From contig JAKPTB010000050.1 in assembly GCA_029555205.1 (NCBI GenBank), positions 1-62,259 on the forward strand: a stretch of DNA of 62,259 nucleotides. The letters run 5' to 3'. Positions 8,539 to 17,048 of the stretch are shown one piece after another; positions within the stretch are counted from its first letter, which is position 1; each line of letters begins with the position of its first letter. The translations under genes were made by a program, and so were the position numbers. The DNA comes from Bacillota bacterium (GTDB lineage: Bacteria; Bacillota; Desulfotomaculia; Desulfotomaculales; Pelotomaculaceae). The notes beneath the pieces were generated by a model. That model saw only the letters and a program-made list of their open reading frames with translations, was not told where the DNA came from and ran no database searches.

Positions 8539-9498
8539 TTAAGCGTAAACGTCCTCCAGCGCCTCCTGGGGTTCGGGCCAGGGGCTCTCCTCGGCAAATT
8601 GAACGGCGCCCTCAACAACTTCCCGAACTTCAGCTTCAATCCTCTGGATCCCTGCTTCATCAAGTAAACCAAGCCCGAGCAGTTCCTCCCGGATTTTCTT
8701 AATAGGGCAACGCTCCATCCAGCGGGCAATCTCATCTTTGGGCTGGTAAACCTGTTGGTCCAACTCGCCGTGGCCGCGCCAGCGGTAAGTCTTACATTCA
8801 ATAAGGGTGGGGCCTTCCCCGACCAGACAGCGTGCCCTGGCTTGTGCCGTGGCCTCATAAACAGCAACGGCATCGTTGCCGTCCACCACTACCCCGGGCA
8901 TGGCGTAACCCACTGCGCGGCTCGCCAAATCTTTCACTTTGGTGTGCTCTTCCTGGCGCTGGGCCCCGGAATAAACATTATTTTCACAGATAAAAATAAC
9001 GGGCAGGTTCCAGAGCGCAGCCATGTTTAAAGACTCATGAAAGCTCCCCTCGTCCGCCGCCCCGTTTCCGAAAAAGCAAGCGGTAACATTATTGCTCTTT
9101 TGATACTGCTGGGCAAAGGCTGTACCCACGGCTATGGGGATGCCCCCTCCCACCACTGTTGTCGTGCAGAGGGCATTGACCTCCGGAACGGCCAGGTGCA
9201 GTGTGCCGCTTTTTCCCCGGTTGCAGCCGGTGCTCTTCCCGTAAATTTCCGCCATAATTTCCTTCGGGTCCGCCCCCTTGGCCAGCAGGTGCCCGTGGCT
9301 GCGGTGATTGCTGATGATCACGTCCTCTTTTTCCAGCGCTCCGCAGACCCCGGCCGCCACAGCCTCCTGCCCGGTGCAGAGGATGATCATACCCGGCAGT
9401 TTTCCTCCAATCTTGCAGAGTTCGGTCAGCTTTTCTTCAAACCTCCTGATCAGCAGCATGGTCCGGTATAACTCAAGTTTCTTCTGGTTGTCCGCCAC
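8539..9498 (-). CDS. TPP-dependent 2-oxoacid/acetoin dehydrogenase E1, alpha subunit
   Basis: Alpha subunit of 319 residues. It begins with GTG behind AAAGGAGG. Family motifs are clear: RRFEEKLTEL near the N-terminus, SNHRSHGHLLAKG, GKSGTLHL, and the thiamine-diphosphate motif followed by ESLNMAALWNLPVIFICENN. The normal GDGAANEG stretch reads GNGAADEG: the metal-binding Asp of GDG is Asn, and the Asn three residues later is Asp. The reaction would be decarboxylation of a 2-oxoacid or cleavage of acetoin with transfer to a lipoyl acceptor. A terminator separates it from the upstream mycofactocin-type dehydrogenase, so joint function is only suggested by proximity. Confidence 0.9.
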   Translation of the reverse strand: MADNQKKLELYRTMLLIRRFEEKLTELCKIGGKLPGMIILCTGQEAVAAGVCGALEKEDVIISNHRSHGHLLAKGADPKEIMAEIYGKSTGCNRGKSGTLHLAVPEVNALCTTTVVGGGIPIAVGTAFAQQYQKSNNVTACFFGNGAADEGSFHESLNMAALWNLPVIFICENNVYSGAQRQEEHTKVKDLASRAVGYAMPGVVVDGNDAVAVYEATAQARARCLVGEGPTLIECKTYRWRGHGELDQQVYQPKDEIARWMERCPIKKIREELLGLGLLDEAGIQRIEAEVREVVEGAVQFAEESPWPEPQEALEDVYA

Positions 9499-9685
9499 TT
9501 GTTTAAACCTCCTTTGTGCTCAACTGGCCGGTACACCGGCGTTTCAAACCCTGTCCAAAGCTTTCAAAAAGCTTTTATCTGTTTGTTCAACACCGGCATC
9601 TAGAATTCCTTTATTTGGAGTTTAATCATTAGTTTGGATAAATCTTTATGGAATTCTTTCGGCCTTTTAAAATTCTTCTAATAGC

Positions 9686-9724
9686 AAAACCCGCTTTGCC
9701 TGTTTGAGGACAAAACGGGTTTTT
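9686..9724 (-). terminator. Intrinsic terminator after the mycofactocin-type SDR
   Basis: Stem AAAACCCG/CGGGTTTT around a 22-base loop, flanked by T-runs in both directions. It sits 87 bases beyond the SDR stop and upstream of the E1 alpha gene, so it probably ends the mftA-SDR transcript. Confidence 0.6.
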
Positions 9725-9811
9725 AGATCTGTTATTATTCTCAGGCTTACTCATTATTTAGCCTGTGGTGTCAGGAAACCTTCCAGGTCCCCAAAGCTGT
9801 TGATTTGGGGT

Positions 9812-10615
9812 TTAGGTACAGGACCAGCCGGCATCAACCATGAGGTTATGACCAGTGACAAATCTGGAGTCTTCCGAAGCCAGCCAGAGGACTGCAGCCG
9901 CTACGGCCTCGGGTGGAACTAAACCGGCTATAAGGTGGCCCGAGGAGAACTGCCTGACAGCTTCTGCGTATTCCAGCCCGACTTCCCGGGCAAGTCCTGC
10001 CACCATGCGGGTATCGCATGTTCCCGGACTGATACAGTTAACAATAATGTTATAGGGAGCGAGTTCCTGGGCCAGGGTCTTGGTCAACCCCACCACACCC
10101 CATTTGGCACAGCTATAATGGAGGGAATAGGGCAGGCCCTTGACCCCGTTCACGGAAGATGTGCAGATAATCCGGCCGCCCTGCTTCTGGATCATGTGCG
10201 GAATGACGGCCTTGCAGCCGTGCCAGACCCCTTTCAGGTTTATGTCCAGCATGGTGTCCCACTCTTCTTCCGTCAGTTCATGGGAAGGCGCAATGCCGGC
10301 AATGCCCGCGTTATTTACCATGATGTCAATACTGCCCAGAGTCTCTATGGTTTCGTCCACCGCAGCCTTGATTTCATCAAAGCTCCGGACATCTCCGTAG
10401 AAAGCCAGGGCTTCCCGATCCAGAGCCTCTATTTCCGCAACCGTTGTCTCCATATCTTCCACACAAGCTAAATCATAGTTGGGGTAACTCAAATTCTTGC
10501 ATATATCAAAGCAGGCAATATTTGCACCCTCGCCTGCCATGGCCAGTGCTATTGCCCGGCCCTGCCCCCTGGCAGCGCCCGTGATAAAGGCAACCTTTCC
10601 GTCAAGTTTTCCCAA
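9812..10615 (-). CDS. Mycofactocin-type short-chain dehydrogenase/reductase
   Basis: NAD(P)-dependent SDR of 267 residues. The Rossmann motif TGAARGQG is at residues 12-19, NNAG at 101-104, catalytic Ser153/154 with Tyr167 and Lys171 (YSCAK). An insertion after the second strand (FDICKNLSYPNYDLACVEDM, about 36-55) is the hallmark of the mycofactocin-dependent SDR subfamily, in which the nicotinamide is held tightly and re-oxidised by the peptide-derived cofactor mycofactocin. It starts with TTG behind GGAGGG and lies 18 bases after the mftA-like gene, which strongly supports the assignment. The substrate is probably an alcohol, not identifiable here. Confidence 0.85.
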   Translation of the reverse strand: MGKLDGKVAFITGAARGQGRAIALAMAGEGANIACFDICKNLSYPNYDLACVEDMETTVAEIEALDREALAFYGDVRSFDEIKAAVDETIETLGSIDIMVNNAGIAGIAPSHELTEEEWDTMLDINLKGVWHGCKAVIPHMIQKQGGRIICTSSVNGVKGLPYSLHYSCAKWGVVGLTKTLAQELAPYNIIVNCISPGTCDTRMVAGLAREVGLEYAEAVRQFSSGHLIAGLVPPEAVAAAVLWLASEDSRFVTGHNLMVDAGWSCT

Positions 10616-10633
10616 TTCGGCTTTCCCTCCAAC

Positions 10634-10795
10634 CTAGTAAACTCCGCAGATACCGTCTATGGCCAGGGTTTCAATGATTACTTCCTCCAGAACCGCAGGT
10701 TCTTCCGGCTCCTTTTGTCCAGGCTCCTGGGACAAGTCCTGACTGCGTTGCAACTCCCCGGTTTCCGGATCATTTTTTGCTTTCTGCCGCTCCAT
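10634..10795 (-). CDS. mftA: Mycofactocin precursor peptide MftA
   Basis: Peptide of 53 residues ending EEVIIETLAIDGICGVY. The C-terminal IDG-(M/I)-CGVY is the invariant end of MftA, whose terminal Val-Tyr is converted by the radical SAM enzyme MftC (with MftB) and released by MftE to build the redox cofactor mycofactocin. The start is the ATG at 10795, with AAAGGAG 7 bases upstream; a longer frame exists but lacks a better ribosome site. The rest of the leader is acidic and proline-rich. No mftB, mftC, mftD, mftE or mftF is in this window, so the biosynthetic genes must be elsewhere if the peptide is matured. Confidence 0.9.
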   Translation of the reverse strand: MERQKAKNDPETGELQRSQDLSQEPGQKEPEEPAVLEEVIIETLAIDGICGVY

Positions 10796-11151
10796 GTTGA
10801 AGCTCCTTTCTTTAGATGAAATTAGTGCAATCATAAACAGGGTTTACCTGAAACACCGTCGACAAAATCCATCCTTAGTGGCTATTTAATTAACTGGTTA
10901 TATTGTACCTTCATCCCCGTCGCCGGGCAACTTTTTTAAAAAAATGAACAATTACCGGTACAAAACTTTTGTAGTTTTCAACCCCCGCCAACAAGGAAAG
11001 ATAACGTTTAAAAAACCTCTTAAATAGATTCAAAGTAAAACTATCCAATCTCTTTCTTATATCAACTACACTGTGCGGAGCTTGGGAACCGCCATTTCAG
11101 CACATAATAACTGTATCTATGAATTATTTTTTTAGATAGGGGGATGACCGG
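10796..11151. other. Divergent promoter region
   Basis: About 355 AT-rich bases between mftA (minus) and a small membrane protein gene (plus). Promoters for both are expected. I cannot identify a palindromic operator or riboswitch with confidence. Confidence 0.4.
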
Positions 11152-11601
11152 GTGGAATACTTGATATATACGTTAATTGCCTTCGCCGTCATATTTATTT
11201 TTGTGGGAAAAAGATTTTACAAAATTTGGAAGCTAGGATTCATCGGTGTAGGGATCATGCTGTTAGCCGATCTGCTCGGCACAGGATATAATTACTACGC
11301 CTATCCCAGAGGAATTCTGTACCTGGGCGGGATTCCGGTCCTGCATATCTTCCAGACTTACGCCAGTTCAATACTCTACCTGAACTGGCTGCCCCGTCGC
11401 CAGGACCTGCGAGTAGCCTATACATTCTTTGTCTCTGCTTTGTTCCTGGTGGTAGAAGCAATTATGTACCATATCGGCGCGGTCATTTACCCCAATTGGA
11501 ACCTCGCTTACAGCTTTATTTTACTAATTTTTGGATTATCAATGCTGAGCTATTTATCCGGTTTTGTGCAAAAAGATGCGGTGGAAGAGGAAACATCTTG
11601 A
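11152..11601 (+). CDS. Small polytopic membrane protein, unknown function
   Basis: Protein of 149 residues with five predicted membrane segments (about 3-18, 28-48, 58-78, 88-108, 115-136) and charged loops. It starts with GTG behind GGGGGGATGA. I do not recognise a function. It resembles, in length, spacing of segments and the KLGFI/LWPVGFI and GIPVLHIFQ/GVPIFHLVW stretches, the protein at 33637-34113, so the two appear to be paralogues. They may belong to the small CBO0543-like membrane family of Firmicutes, but that is a weak recollection. Confidence 0.7.
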   Translation: MEYLIYTLIAFAVIFIFVGKRFYKIWKLGFIGVGIMLLADLLGTGYNYYAYPRGILYLGGIPVLHIFQTYASSILYLNWLPRRQDLRVAYTFFVSALFLVVEAIMYHIGAVIYPNWNLAYSFILLIFGLSMLSYLSGFVQKDAVEEETS

Positions 11602-11703
11602 AAGAACAGGCTACCCGAAAGGGGATAAAGCAACAATTTTTAAGGAAATATGCCGGCCGGTCAGAGTCCGGGATTTGCTGTCCGCCATTAAATATTTTGA
11701 GCA

Positions 11704-12879
11704 TTATTGAAACAGGATCCTGCCCAACCAGGGCCGTTTGATCCGCACCGCTTTTTGCGGGCATAATTCCTGGCAACAAAAGCAGCGAATGCACTTTTCC
11801 AGGTCAACCCTGGGCATTTTATTTTCTATCCGGATGGCACAGGCCGGACAGACCCGGGAACACTCCCCGCAACCAAGACAAATTTCAGGAGAAAAGGCGG
11901 GGTTCGGCCGCAGTCGGTTATTAATCTCCCGCAGCAGCCAGCCAGGGATGAATCTACCTGCATTTGCCTTGAGAAGGTCCATGTCGATAGCTCTGGGCGG
12001 CAGGCTGAAACGTACCCTGGGCAGGGAAACCGGGTCTCCGAGCAAGGGGATATCCTCCACATTTGCCGGAATATAACCCCGCCTTACTGATTCTACAATA
12101 GTAGGCACTTCCCCGGCCTCGATGCCCACCAGGGATGCAGCTACACGGTCTAAAGCAAAGGGGCAGGAACTTCCCAATATTAAACCTATTTGGGCTTTTT
12201 CCCCGGCGGAAGGCCCCTCGCCCTCCATCCCCACCACCGCATCCATCAAGTGCATTCTGGGCGCCGCAGCCCGGGCAATGTCCACCAGCATTGCCGAAAA
12301 CTCCTTAATCCCGGGCATGCTGACGTGATACTCAGCCTTTTTCAGACCTGGAATAAGCCCGAACAAATTCTTGACGGCCCCGGTTAAACGGGTCAGGCTG
12401 TGGGTCTTAAGCTTGCTCACGGAAATTATGCCTGCAGCATCTGCAACTGCTTCCATGACCGTGACCGACGCAAGAAGGCCGCCTGGGGGTACCTTCAGCA
12501 CCGCTTCCCTGGTATTGTAGTTCAGTTCTGCACCGCTGACGGCCGCAGCTTCCAGCATCCCGCAGCCCTTATAAACCCGCTGCAGCAGCAACGCGTTCAG
12601 AGGTCCTCCGGGGCTGTCCCCAACAACAACATGACCTCCCGCTCCCCCGATGCCCCGGGCAACCGCCCCGACCACCGCAGGATGTGTTGTGACGGCTTCT
12701 TCCGGCGGCTTTTTCATCAGCAAGTTTGGTTTCAGTAAAATTTTTTCACCAGGGCGGACAAACTTGCCCCAACCGCCCATAAGGCTGACCAGACGCTCCA
12801 CTGCTTTTTGCACAAGATCCGGTTCATAGTTTGGACACTCTACGATATAAACAGCTTTGTCCAGCTTTAAATCTTCCAC
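11704..12879 (-). CDS. DUF362 protein with C-terminal 2x[4Fe-4S] ferredoxin domain
   Basis: Protein of 391 residues. The N-terminal three quarters is a DUF362 domain (KPNLLMKKPPEEAVTTHP, VGDSPGGP, SKLKTHSLTRLTGAVKN); the C-terminus carries two four-cysteine clusters, CLGCGECSRVCPACAI and CIRCFCCQELCPQKAV, typical of a bacterial ferredoxin fold. Such proteins are presumed electron-transfer or iron-sulphur proteins of anaerobes; no reaction is firmly established. The gene is divergent from rubrerythrin with a perfect 21-bp palindrome between them, which suggests a shared redox or stress control. Confidence 0.85.
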   Translation of the reverse strand: MEDLKLDKAVYIVECPNYEPDLVQKAVERLVSLMGGWGKFVRPGEKILLKPNLLMKKPPEEAVTTHPAVVGAVARGIGGAGGHVVVGDSPGGPLNALLLQRVYKGCGMLEAAAVSGAELNYNTREAVLKVPPGGLLASVTVMEAVADAAGIISVSKLKTHSLTRLTGAVKNLFGLIPGLKKAEYHVSMPGIKEFSAMLVDIARAAAPRMHLMDAVVGMEGEGPSAGEKAQIGLILGSSCPFALDRVAASLVGIEAGEVPTIVESVRRGYIPANVEDIPLLGDPVSLPRVRFSLPPRAIDMDLLKANAGRFIPGWLLREINNRLRPNPAFSPEICLGCGECSRVCPACAIRIENKMPRVDLEKCIRCFCCQELCPQKAVRIKRPWLGRILFQ

Positions 12880-12956
12880 AACAATTCTCCTTGTTAATCT
12901 TGAATTACCAGGACAATTCTTTCTACATCAGCCAGAAATCCCTTTCCAGAATGCTC

Positions 12957-12977
12957 ATTATATCGCATCGATATAAT
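12957..12977. promoter_or_regulatory. 21-bp perfect palindrome between divergent genes
   Basis: Inverted repeat ATTATATCG-cat-CGATATAAT, 78 bases upstream of the DUF362-ferredoxin start and 155 bases upstream of rubrerythrin. Perfect symmetry, AT-rich flanks and location in a divergent promoter region suggest a repressor-binding site. It does not match the PerR/Fur consensus. The binding protein is unknown. Confidence 0.55.
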
Positions 12978-13132
12978 CTATACTTTAAGGAAATTTTAAT
13001 CATTCGGCAAGGAATTCTTCAAAATAACATAGTATACTCTTCATAAAGGTAAACTAAGTTAACTGGGCCGCTTAAAGAAAAAAGAACAGCCTTTAAGGTA
13101 AATCAATTCAAATTCCAAAAGGAGGGTTTAAC

Positions 13133-13705
13133 GTGAATCTTAAAGGAACACGTACAGAACGCAATTTACTTACGGCTTTTGCCGGGGAATCCCAGGCCAG
13201 GAACCGCTATACTTTTTATGCATCCCAGGCAAAAAAGGAAGGTTTCGAACAAATTTCAGCAATCTTCCTGGATACGGCAAACAACGAAAAGGAGCACGCC
13301 AAGCGCCTGTTTAAGTTTCTGGAAGGTGGCGAAGTAGAAATCACCGCTTCCTTCCCCGCAGGCATAATCGGGAATACGGAAGCCAACTTGAAGGAATCTG
13401 CCGGTGGTGAAAACTATGAATACAACACAATGTACCCGGAATTTGCTAAAGTAGCAGAAGAGGAAGGTTTTCCCGAAATAGCTGCCGTACTAAGGGCTAT
13501 AGCCAAAGCGGAAATGAGCCATGAAGAGCGTTTCCTGAAACTATTAGAAAATATTCAAAAAGGACAGGTTTTTCAGCGCGAAGAAAAGGTAGACTGGAGA
13601 TGCTCCAACTGCGGTTATATCCACCATGGGACAGCAGCACCGGAAGTGTGTCCTGCCTGCGACCACCCCCAGAGCTACTATGAAGTCTGGTGTGTAAATT
13701 ACTAA
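13133..13705 (+). CDS. rbr: Rubrerythrin
   Basis: Non-haem diiron peroxidase of 190 residues, which in anaerobes reduces hydrogen peroxide with electrons from rubredoxin or ferredoxin in the cytoplasm. The N-terminal four-helix ferritin-like domain has the diiron ligands ([31 protein letters not shown]); the C-terminal rubredoxin domain has [10 protein letters not shown] and CPACDHP. It starts with GTG behind AAAGGAGGG. It is monocistronic and divergent from the DUF362-ferredoxin gene. Confidence 0.95.
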   Translation: MNLKGTRTERNLLTAFAGESQARNRYTFYASQAKKEGFEQISAIFLDTANNEKEHAKRLFKFLEGGEVEITASFPAGIIGNTEANLKESAGGENYEYNTMYPEFAKVAEEEGFPEIAAVLRAIAKAEMSHEERFLKLLENIQKGQVFQREEKVDWRCSNCGYIHHGTAAPEVCPACDHPQSYYEVWCVNY

Positions 13706-14173
13706 ACCAGGGGACCAAAGCCTGTTTTGAAAATCCTGGGAAGTGAACTGTTGCTTCAGGCTGTTCTTTTTGAGTTGGATGGAACTCCACTTCCAATGAA
13801 CCATAAATGATTTATTGCGGAACATGTAAAGGAATTATCCCGCGCTGTAATGCCGGTAATAGAACCTGGCATTTCGCCCGGACCCTGCGGGAATGTAGCG
13901 GGGCAACGGTAAAAAACCTCAGTCCCCATTTGACCAACGGGAGGTATTCCGGGCTAATCTGAAGGCCCGCCCGGGGGACCGGACAGAGCTTCTCAAGCCT
14001 TTATGCCGGGCGCTCCCACGAGCTGGGCCGGCTGGCCCGCCCCAGCAACGAGACTGGTCTGTAATTGAGGTAATCCCTGGCCAGGGGCAGGCGAATCGTC
14101 CTGGCCACCAACCCCCTTTTCCCCTGTCGGCCATCCGGGACCGGATGGCCTGGGCAGGGGTGTATTTATGTAA
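13706..14173. other. Intergenic region with strong hairpin, no gene recognised
   Basis: About 470 bases between convergent rubrerythrin and moeA. Several GC-rich open frames occur on both strands but none has a ribosome site or family resemblance. It contains the hairpin at 14121-14160. Confidence 0.45.
14121..14160 (-). terminator. Strong two-tier hairpin after moeA
   Basis: Inner stem GGCCATCCGG/CCGGATGGCC with a 2-base loop, outer stem CCCCTG/CAGGGG. It begins 14 bases past the moeA stop. Neither side has a clean T-run (GGAAAA on the moeA side), so termination is uncertain and it may act as an RNA-stabilising 3' end. Confidence 0.4.
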
Positions 14174-15385
14174 TTACACCAGTAGAATAACCTGTACCTT
14201 ATCGCCCGGAGCCAGGGGGGCGCAACCGCCGGGGAGGTCAATGAACGCATTTCCCGTCATAAGTGTAAGAAGGCTGCCGGCACCTCTTGGAGCAGGACGC
14301 ACCAGACATCCATCCTGCCACTGAACCTCAGCCCGGACTAAAGTCCGGACAGCCAATCCTCCCTGAATTTCCTCCACCAGGGTTGCTTCGACCCTGGGTA
14401 AAAAGAGCTCTCTGTACCCGCCCATACACCGCAGCACAGGCCTTATCAGCAGGATAAAGGCGGCAACGGCAGAAGCAGGTTTTCCTGAAAGTCCCAATAA
14501 GAGGCGGTCGTTTTTCACTCCACAAACAATATATTTGCCTGGCGTGATCTCCATGTGCCGGAAAAGCAGCCTGGCACCACAACGCTGCATTGCAGCAGAA
14601 GCCAGATCCCGCTCACCCGCAGCCGCCCCGCCGGTGGACAACACAAGGTCGGCAAATGACAGCCCATAATTGTATTGCCTGCAAATAAGATCTTCCTCGT
14701 CGGGTACGGATTCTAGCAGGACGGCCTCCCCACCTGCTTCCGCTACCATGGCAGCCATAGTATAGAGATTACTGTTGTATATTTTCCCGTTGTCCAGGGG
14801 CTGTCCAAGGGACTGGAGCTCGTCACCCGTTGCGAAGACGGCAACCCGGGGCTTCCGGTGCACCTTAATCCGGTTACAGCCCAGCGCCGCCAGCACCCCT
14901 GTGGCCGGCGCGCTGATTACCGTACCCTTCCCCATAACGCAATCCCCGGCAGCAACATCCCCGCCGGCAGGTGCAATGCCCTGGCCAGGCTTCAGTGGTG
15001 CAGTAAGGACAATATATCCCCCTTCCCGGCGAACATCTTCGAAAGGGACCACACAGTCCGCACCCGGAGGCACAGGCGCCCCGGTAACAATAGCCGTGGC
15101 TGTCCCCGGCTCCACCCCGGCTGAAGCAAACTGCCCGGCCTTGAGCGACTGGGTTACATGCAGATTGACGGGTTTTGCAGAAGATGCCTCGTCAGTGTCA
15201 CGGGATTTGAGCGCAAACCCGTCCAGCCGGGAGCGTGCAAACGGAGGAACCGGTTCCGGTGCCGGAACATCTACAGCAAGTACCATCCCAAGCGCCTGTA
15301 ACAGATCCAGTTCCACCGGCTCCAGGGGTTTTACATGTTGCAATAATAGTTGCTGTGCTTCTTCCAGTGGAACCATATACTTCAT
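14174..15385 (-). CDS. moeA: Molybdopterin molybdenumtransferase MoeA
   Basis: Protein of 403 residues that inserts molybdate (or tungstate) into adenylylated molybdopterin. Motifs in order: PFARSRLDGFALKSRD near residue 55, VTGAPVPPGADCVVPFED, VFATGDEL, GKIYNSNLYTMAAMV, STGGAAAGERDL and LLLGLSGKPASAVAAF. The usual GGVSVG and LPGNP signatures are changed to GGAAAG and LSGKP, a variation seen in some Gram-positive MoeA branches. The start is the ATG at 15385 with GCAGGAGGC upstream; an ATG 8 codons earlier lies before that site. It is monocistronic, with no other molybdopterin gene nearby except the distantly related N-domain of cinA. Confidence 0.9.
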   Translation of the reverse strand: MKYMVPLEEAQQLLLQHVKPLEPVELDLLQALGMVLAVDVPAPEPVPPFARSRLDGFALKSRDTDEASSAKPVNLHVTQSLKAGQFASAGVEPGTATAIVTGAPVPPGADCVVPFEDVRREGGYIVLTAPLKPGQGIAPAGGDVAAGDCVMGKGTVISAPATGVLAALGCNRIKVHRKPRVAVFATGDELQSLGQPLDNGKIYNSNLYTMAAMVAEAGGEAVLLESVPDEEDLICRQYNYGLSFADLVLSTGGAAAGERDLASAAMQRCGARLLFRHMEITPGKYIVCGVKNDRLLLGLSGKPASAVAAFILLIRPVLRCMGGYRELFLPRVEATLVEEIQGGLAVRTLVRAEVQWQDGCLVRPAPRGAGSLLTLMTGNAFIDLPGGCAPLAPGDKVQVILLV

Positions 15386-15491
15386 TACAAAGCCTCCTGC
15401 AAAAAACATATAAATAATCCAGCAGGTTTAATGGTTTTTAGTCTTTGAACTTTCACATCAAATAATGCAGACCTGTGACTGCGGGGCAGAT

Positions 15492-15800
15492 CTAGCGTTT
15501 TTTTAGCCGGTCTATTTCATCCTGCAATTTTTCGATCCGCTCGAGTAAATCAACAATAATAGCCGCTCCGGGCAGATTAACCCCAAGTTTGCGGCGCAGA
15601 CGCATCAATTTCTGCAAGCGAACTGCCTGGCGGAAGTGGACATAACCGCCCTGTATTTCCACGATGCCCCATTCAACCAGCTGTTGTACAATGTCCGGGT
15701 GAATCCCCAGGCTTTCTAAATCCACCCATTCACTGTCCTCAGCGGTGGGAAGGGTATGGCGATAGATTTGTATATAATATTTTTTTTCCAACACCTTCAC
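15492..15800 (-). CDS. cbpM: CbpM-like chaperone modulator (MerR-like fold)
   Basis: Protein of 102 residues. The middle ([17 protein letters not shown] ... [16 protein letters not shown]) has the winged MerR-type layout of CbpM, and the C-terminus is a short coiled coil ([17 protein letters not shown]). CbpM binds and inhibits the J-protein CbpA. The gene overlaps the stop codon of cbpA by 4 bases, so the two are co-translated. Confidence 0.85.
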   Translation of the reverse strand: MKVLEKKYYIQIYRHTLPTAEDSEWVDLESLGIHPDIVQQLVEWGIVEIQGGYVHFRQAVRLQKLMRLRRKLGVNLPGAAIIVDLLERIEKLQDEIDRLKKR

Positions 15801-16783
15801 ACCCCTTTCTTAAATTCTGCCAACTGTTTGTAGAGCCGTTCTTCCTCTGCTGTAATATGCTCGGGTATATCAATTTTAGTCAGCACGTATTGATCACCGC
15901 GACCCCCCCGGTAAGGCAAGCCCTTCCCTTTCAAGCGCAGGCGCCTGCCGGCCCTGGTCCCCGCCGGAACTCTCATCAATACCGGACCGTCCAGTGTCGG
16001 CACCGTTACCCGATCTCCCAGAACTGCCTGTTCAGGTCGCAGGGTAATTTCAACCTCCAAATCGCTACCCAGGATCTTGTAGATCCTGTGAGGGAGAATG
16101 CGCACCTTTAAATACAGATCACCCCGCTCACCCCCGTCAAACCCTTCCCCGCCCTGTCCTTTCAGGCGGATTTTGCTGCCGTCAGTTACACCCGCCGGAA
16201 TCTTTACGGCCAGGGTTTTCATACTGGGTGTAATGCCGGTCCCGCCGCAGCGCGGGCAAAAAGACCTCTCCTCAAACCCGGTCCCGGCACAGGCACGACA
16301 CACTTCATTGCTTGACACCTGCAAAGTCTTTTCCCCACCTCTGTAAGCTTCCTCCAGGGTCAATTCCAGTTCATATTCCACATCCTGTCCCCGCACCGCA
16401 CCACGCGGGCGGGATGCACGGGCCCTGCGGCCAAAGCCGCCTCCAAAAATTGCTTCAAAAAAGTCACTGAAGCCGCTCCCTGTTGTGTCCGTCCCGGTAT
16501 AAAAGTGAAAATCCCCCATATCCGGCGGCGGGTAAAAATCTTCACCCGCCCGCCAGTTGGCGCCCAGGCGATCATATTTCTCTCTCTTTTCTTTATCGCT
16601 CAGGACTTCGTAAGCCTCGTTAATTTGCTTTATCTTTTCTTCTGCTTTTTCCTTGTCTTTACCGGAATGAAGGTCCGGATGCCACTTGCGGGCCAGCTTC
16701 CGGTAAGCAGACTTGATTTCTTTATCACTGGCCTTCCTGTCGACACCCAGGATTTCATAGTAATCCTGAAAAGGAATACTCAC
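15797..16783 (-). CDS. cbpA: DnaJ-class co-chaperone CbpA
   Basis: J-protein of 328 residues that stimulates DnaK. The J domain occupies residues 1-75 with the HPD motif in KWHPDLHSG; a Gly/Phe-rich linker follows (about 75-130), then two CxxCxG-type motifs (CRACAGTG and CPRCGGTG) and the two beta C-terminal domains ([24 protein letters not shown]). Only two of the four zinc-finger repeats of true DnaJ are present, so the protein lies between DnaJ and the zinc-less CbpA. It is the first gene of the cbpA-cbpM pair. Confidence 0.9.
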   Translation of the reverse strand: MSIPFQDYYEILGVDRKASDKEIKSAYRKLARKWHPDLHSGKDKEKAEEKIKQINEAYEVLSDKEKREKYDRLGANWRAGEDFYPPPDMGDFHFYTGTDTTGSGFSDFFEAIFGGGFGRRARASRPRGAVRGQDVEYELELTLEEAYRGGEKTLQVSSNEVCRACAGTGFEERSFCPRCGGTGITPSMKTLAVKIPAGVTDGSKIRLKGQGGEGFDGGERGDLYLKVRILPHRIYKILGSDLEVEITLRPEQAVLGDRVTVPTLDGPVLMRVPAGTRAGRRLRLKGKGLPYRGGRGDQYVLTKIDIPEHITAEEERLYKQLAEFKKGV

Positions 16784-16995
16784 TGCTGATCACCTTCCCT
16801 TTATAACCTTTTAATACGATAGAAACAGATTGAACTAAATAAAACAGTCCGATAAGTCTGTCATTAAAAAGGAGTCGTACACTTAGCAGAGTATAGAAAT
16901 TCCATCATGACGGTAATCTGTGGAAAGCAACATTTCCTGGAGCATTTCTTTTATATTATACATGATCTGTTTAAACCTGTTAAGAAAACAGGCAA

Positions 16996-17018
16996 CCCGG
17001 CCGTTAGTATTAGCCGGG
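16996..17018 (-). terminator. Hairpin after the bactofilin-like gene
   Basis: Stem CCCGGC/GCCGGG with an 11-base loop, 31 bases past the stop of the gene at 17049, followed on the minus strand by a T-rich stretch (GTTTTCTT). A moderate terminator. Confidence 0.45.
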
Positions 17019-17048
17019 CCGCGCTGATTTATTATTTTATTACCGGGC

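Noticed and set aside
7527..8873. 448-codon extended frame for the E1 beta subunit
   Set aside because: The extra N-terminal part overlaps the alpha subunit gene in another frame; the internal ATG pair behind AAAGGGAG is the start.
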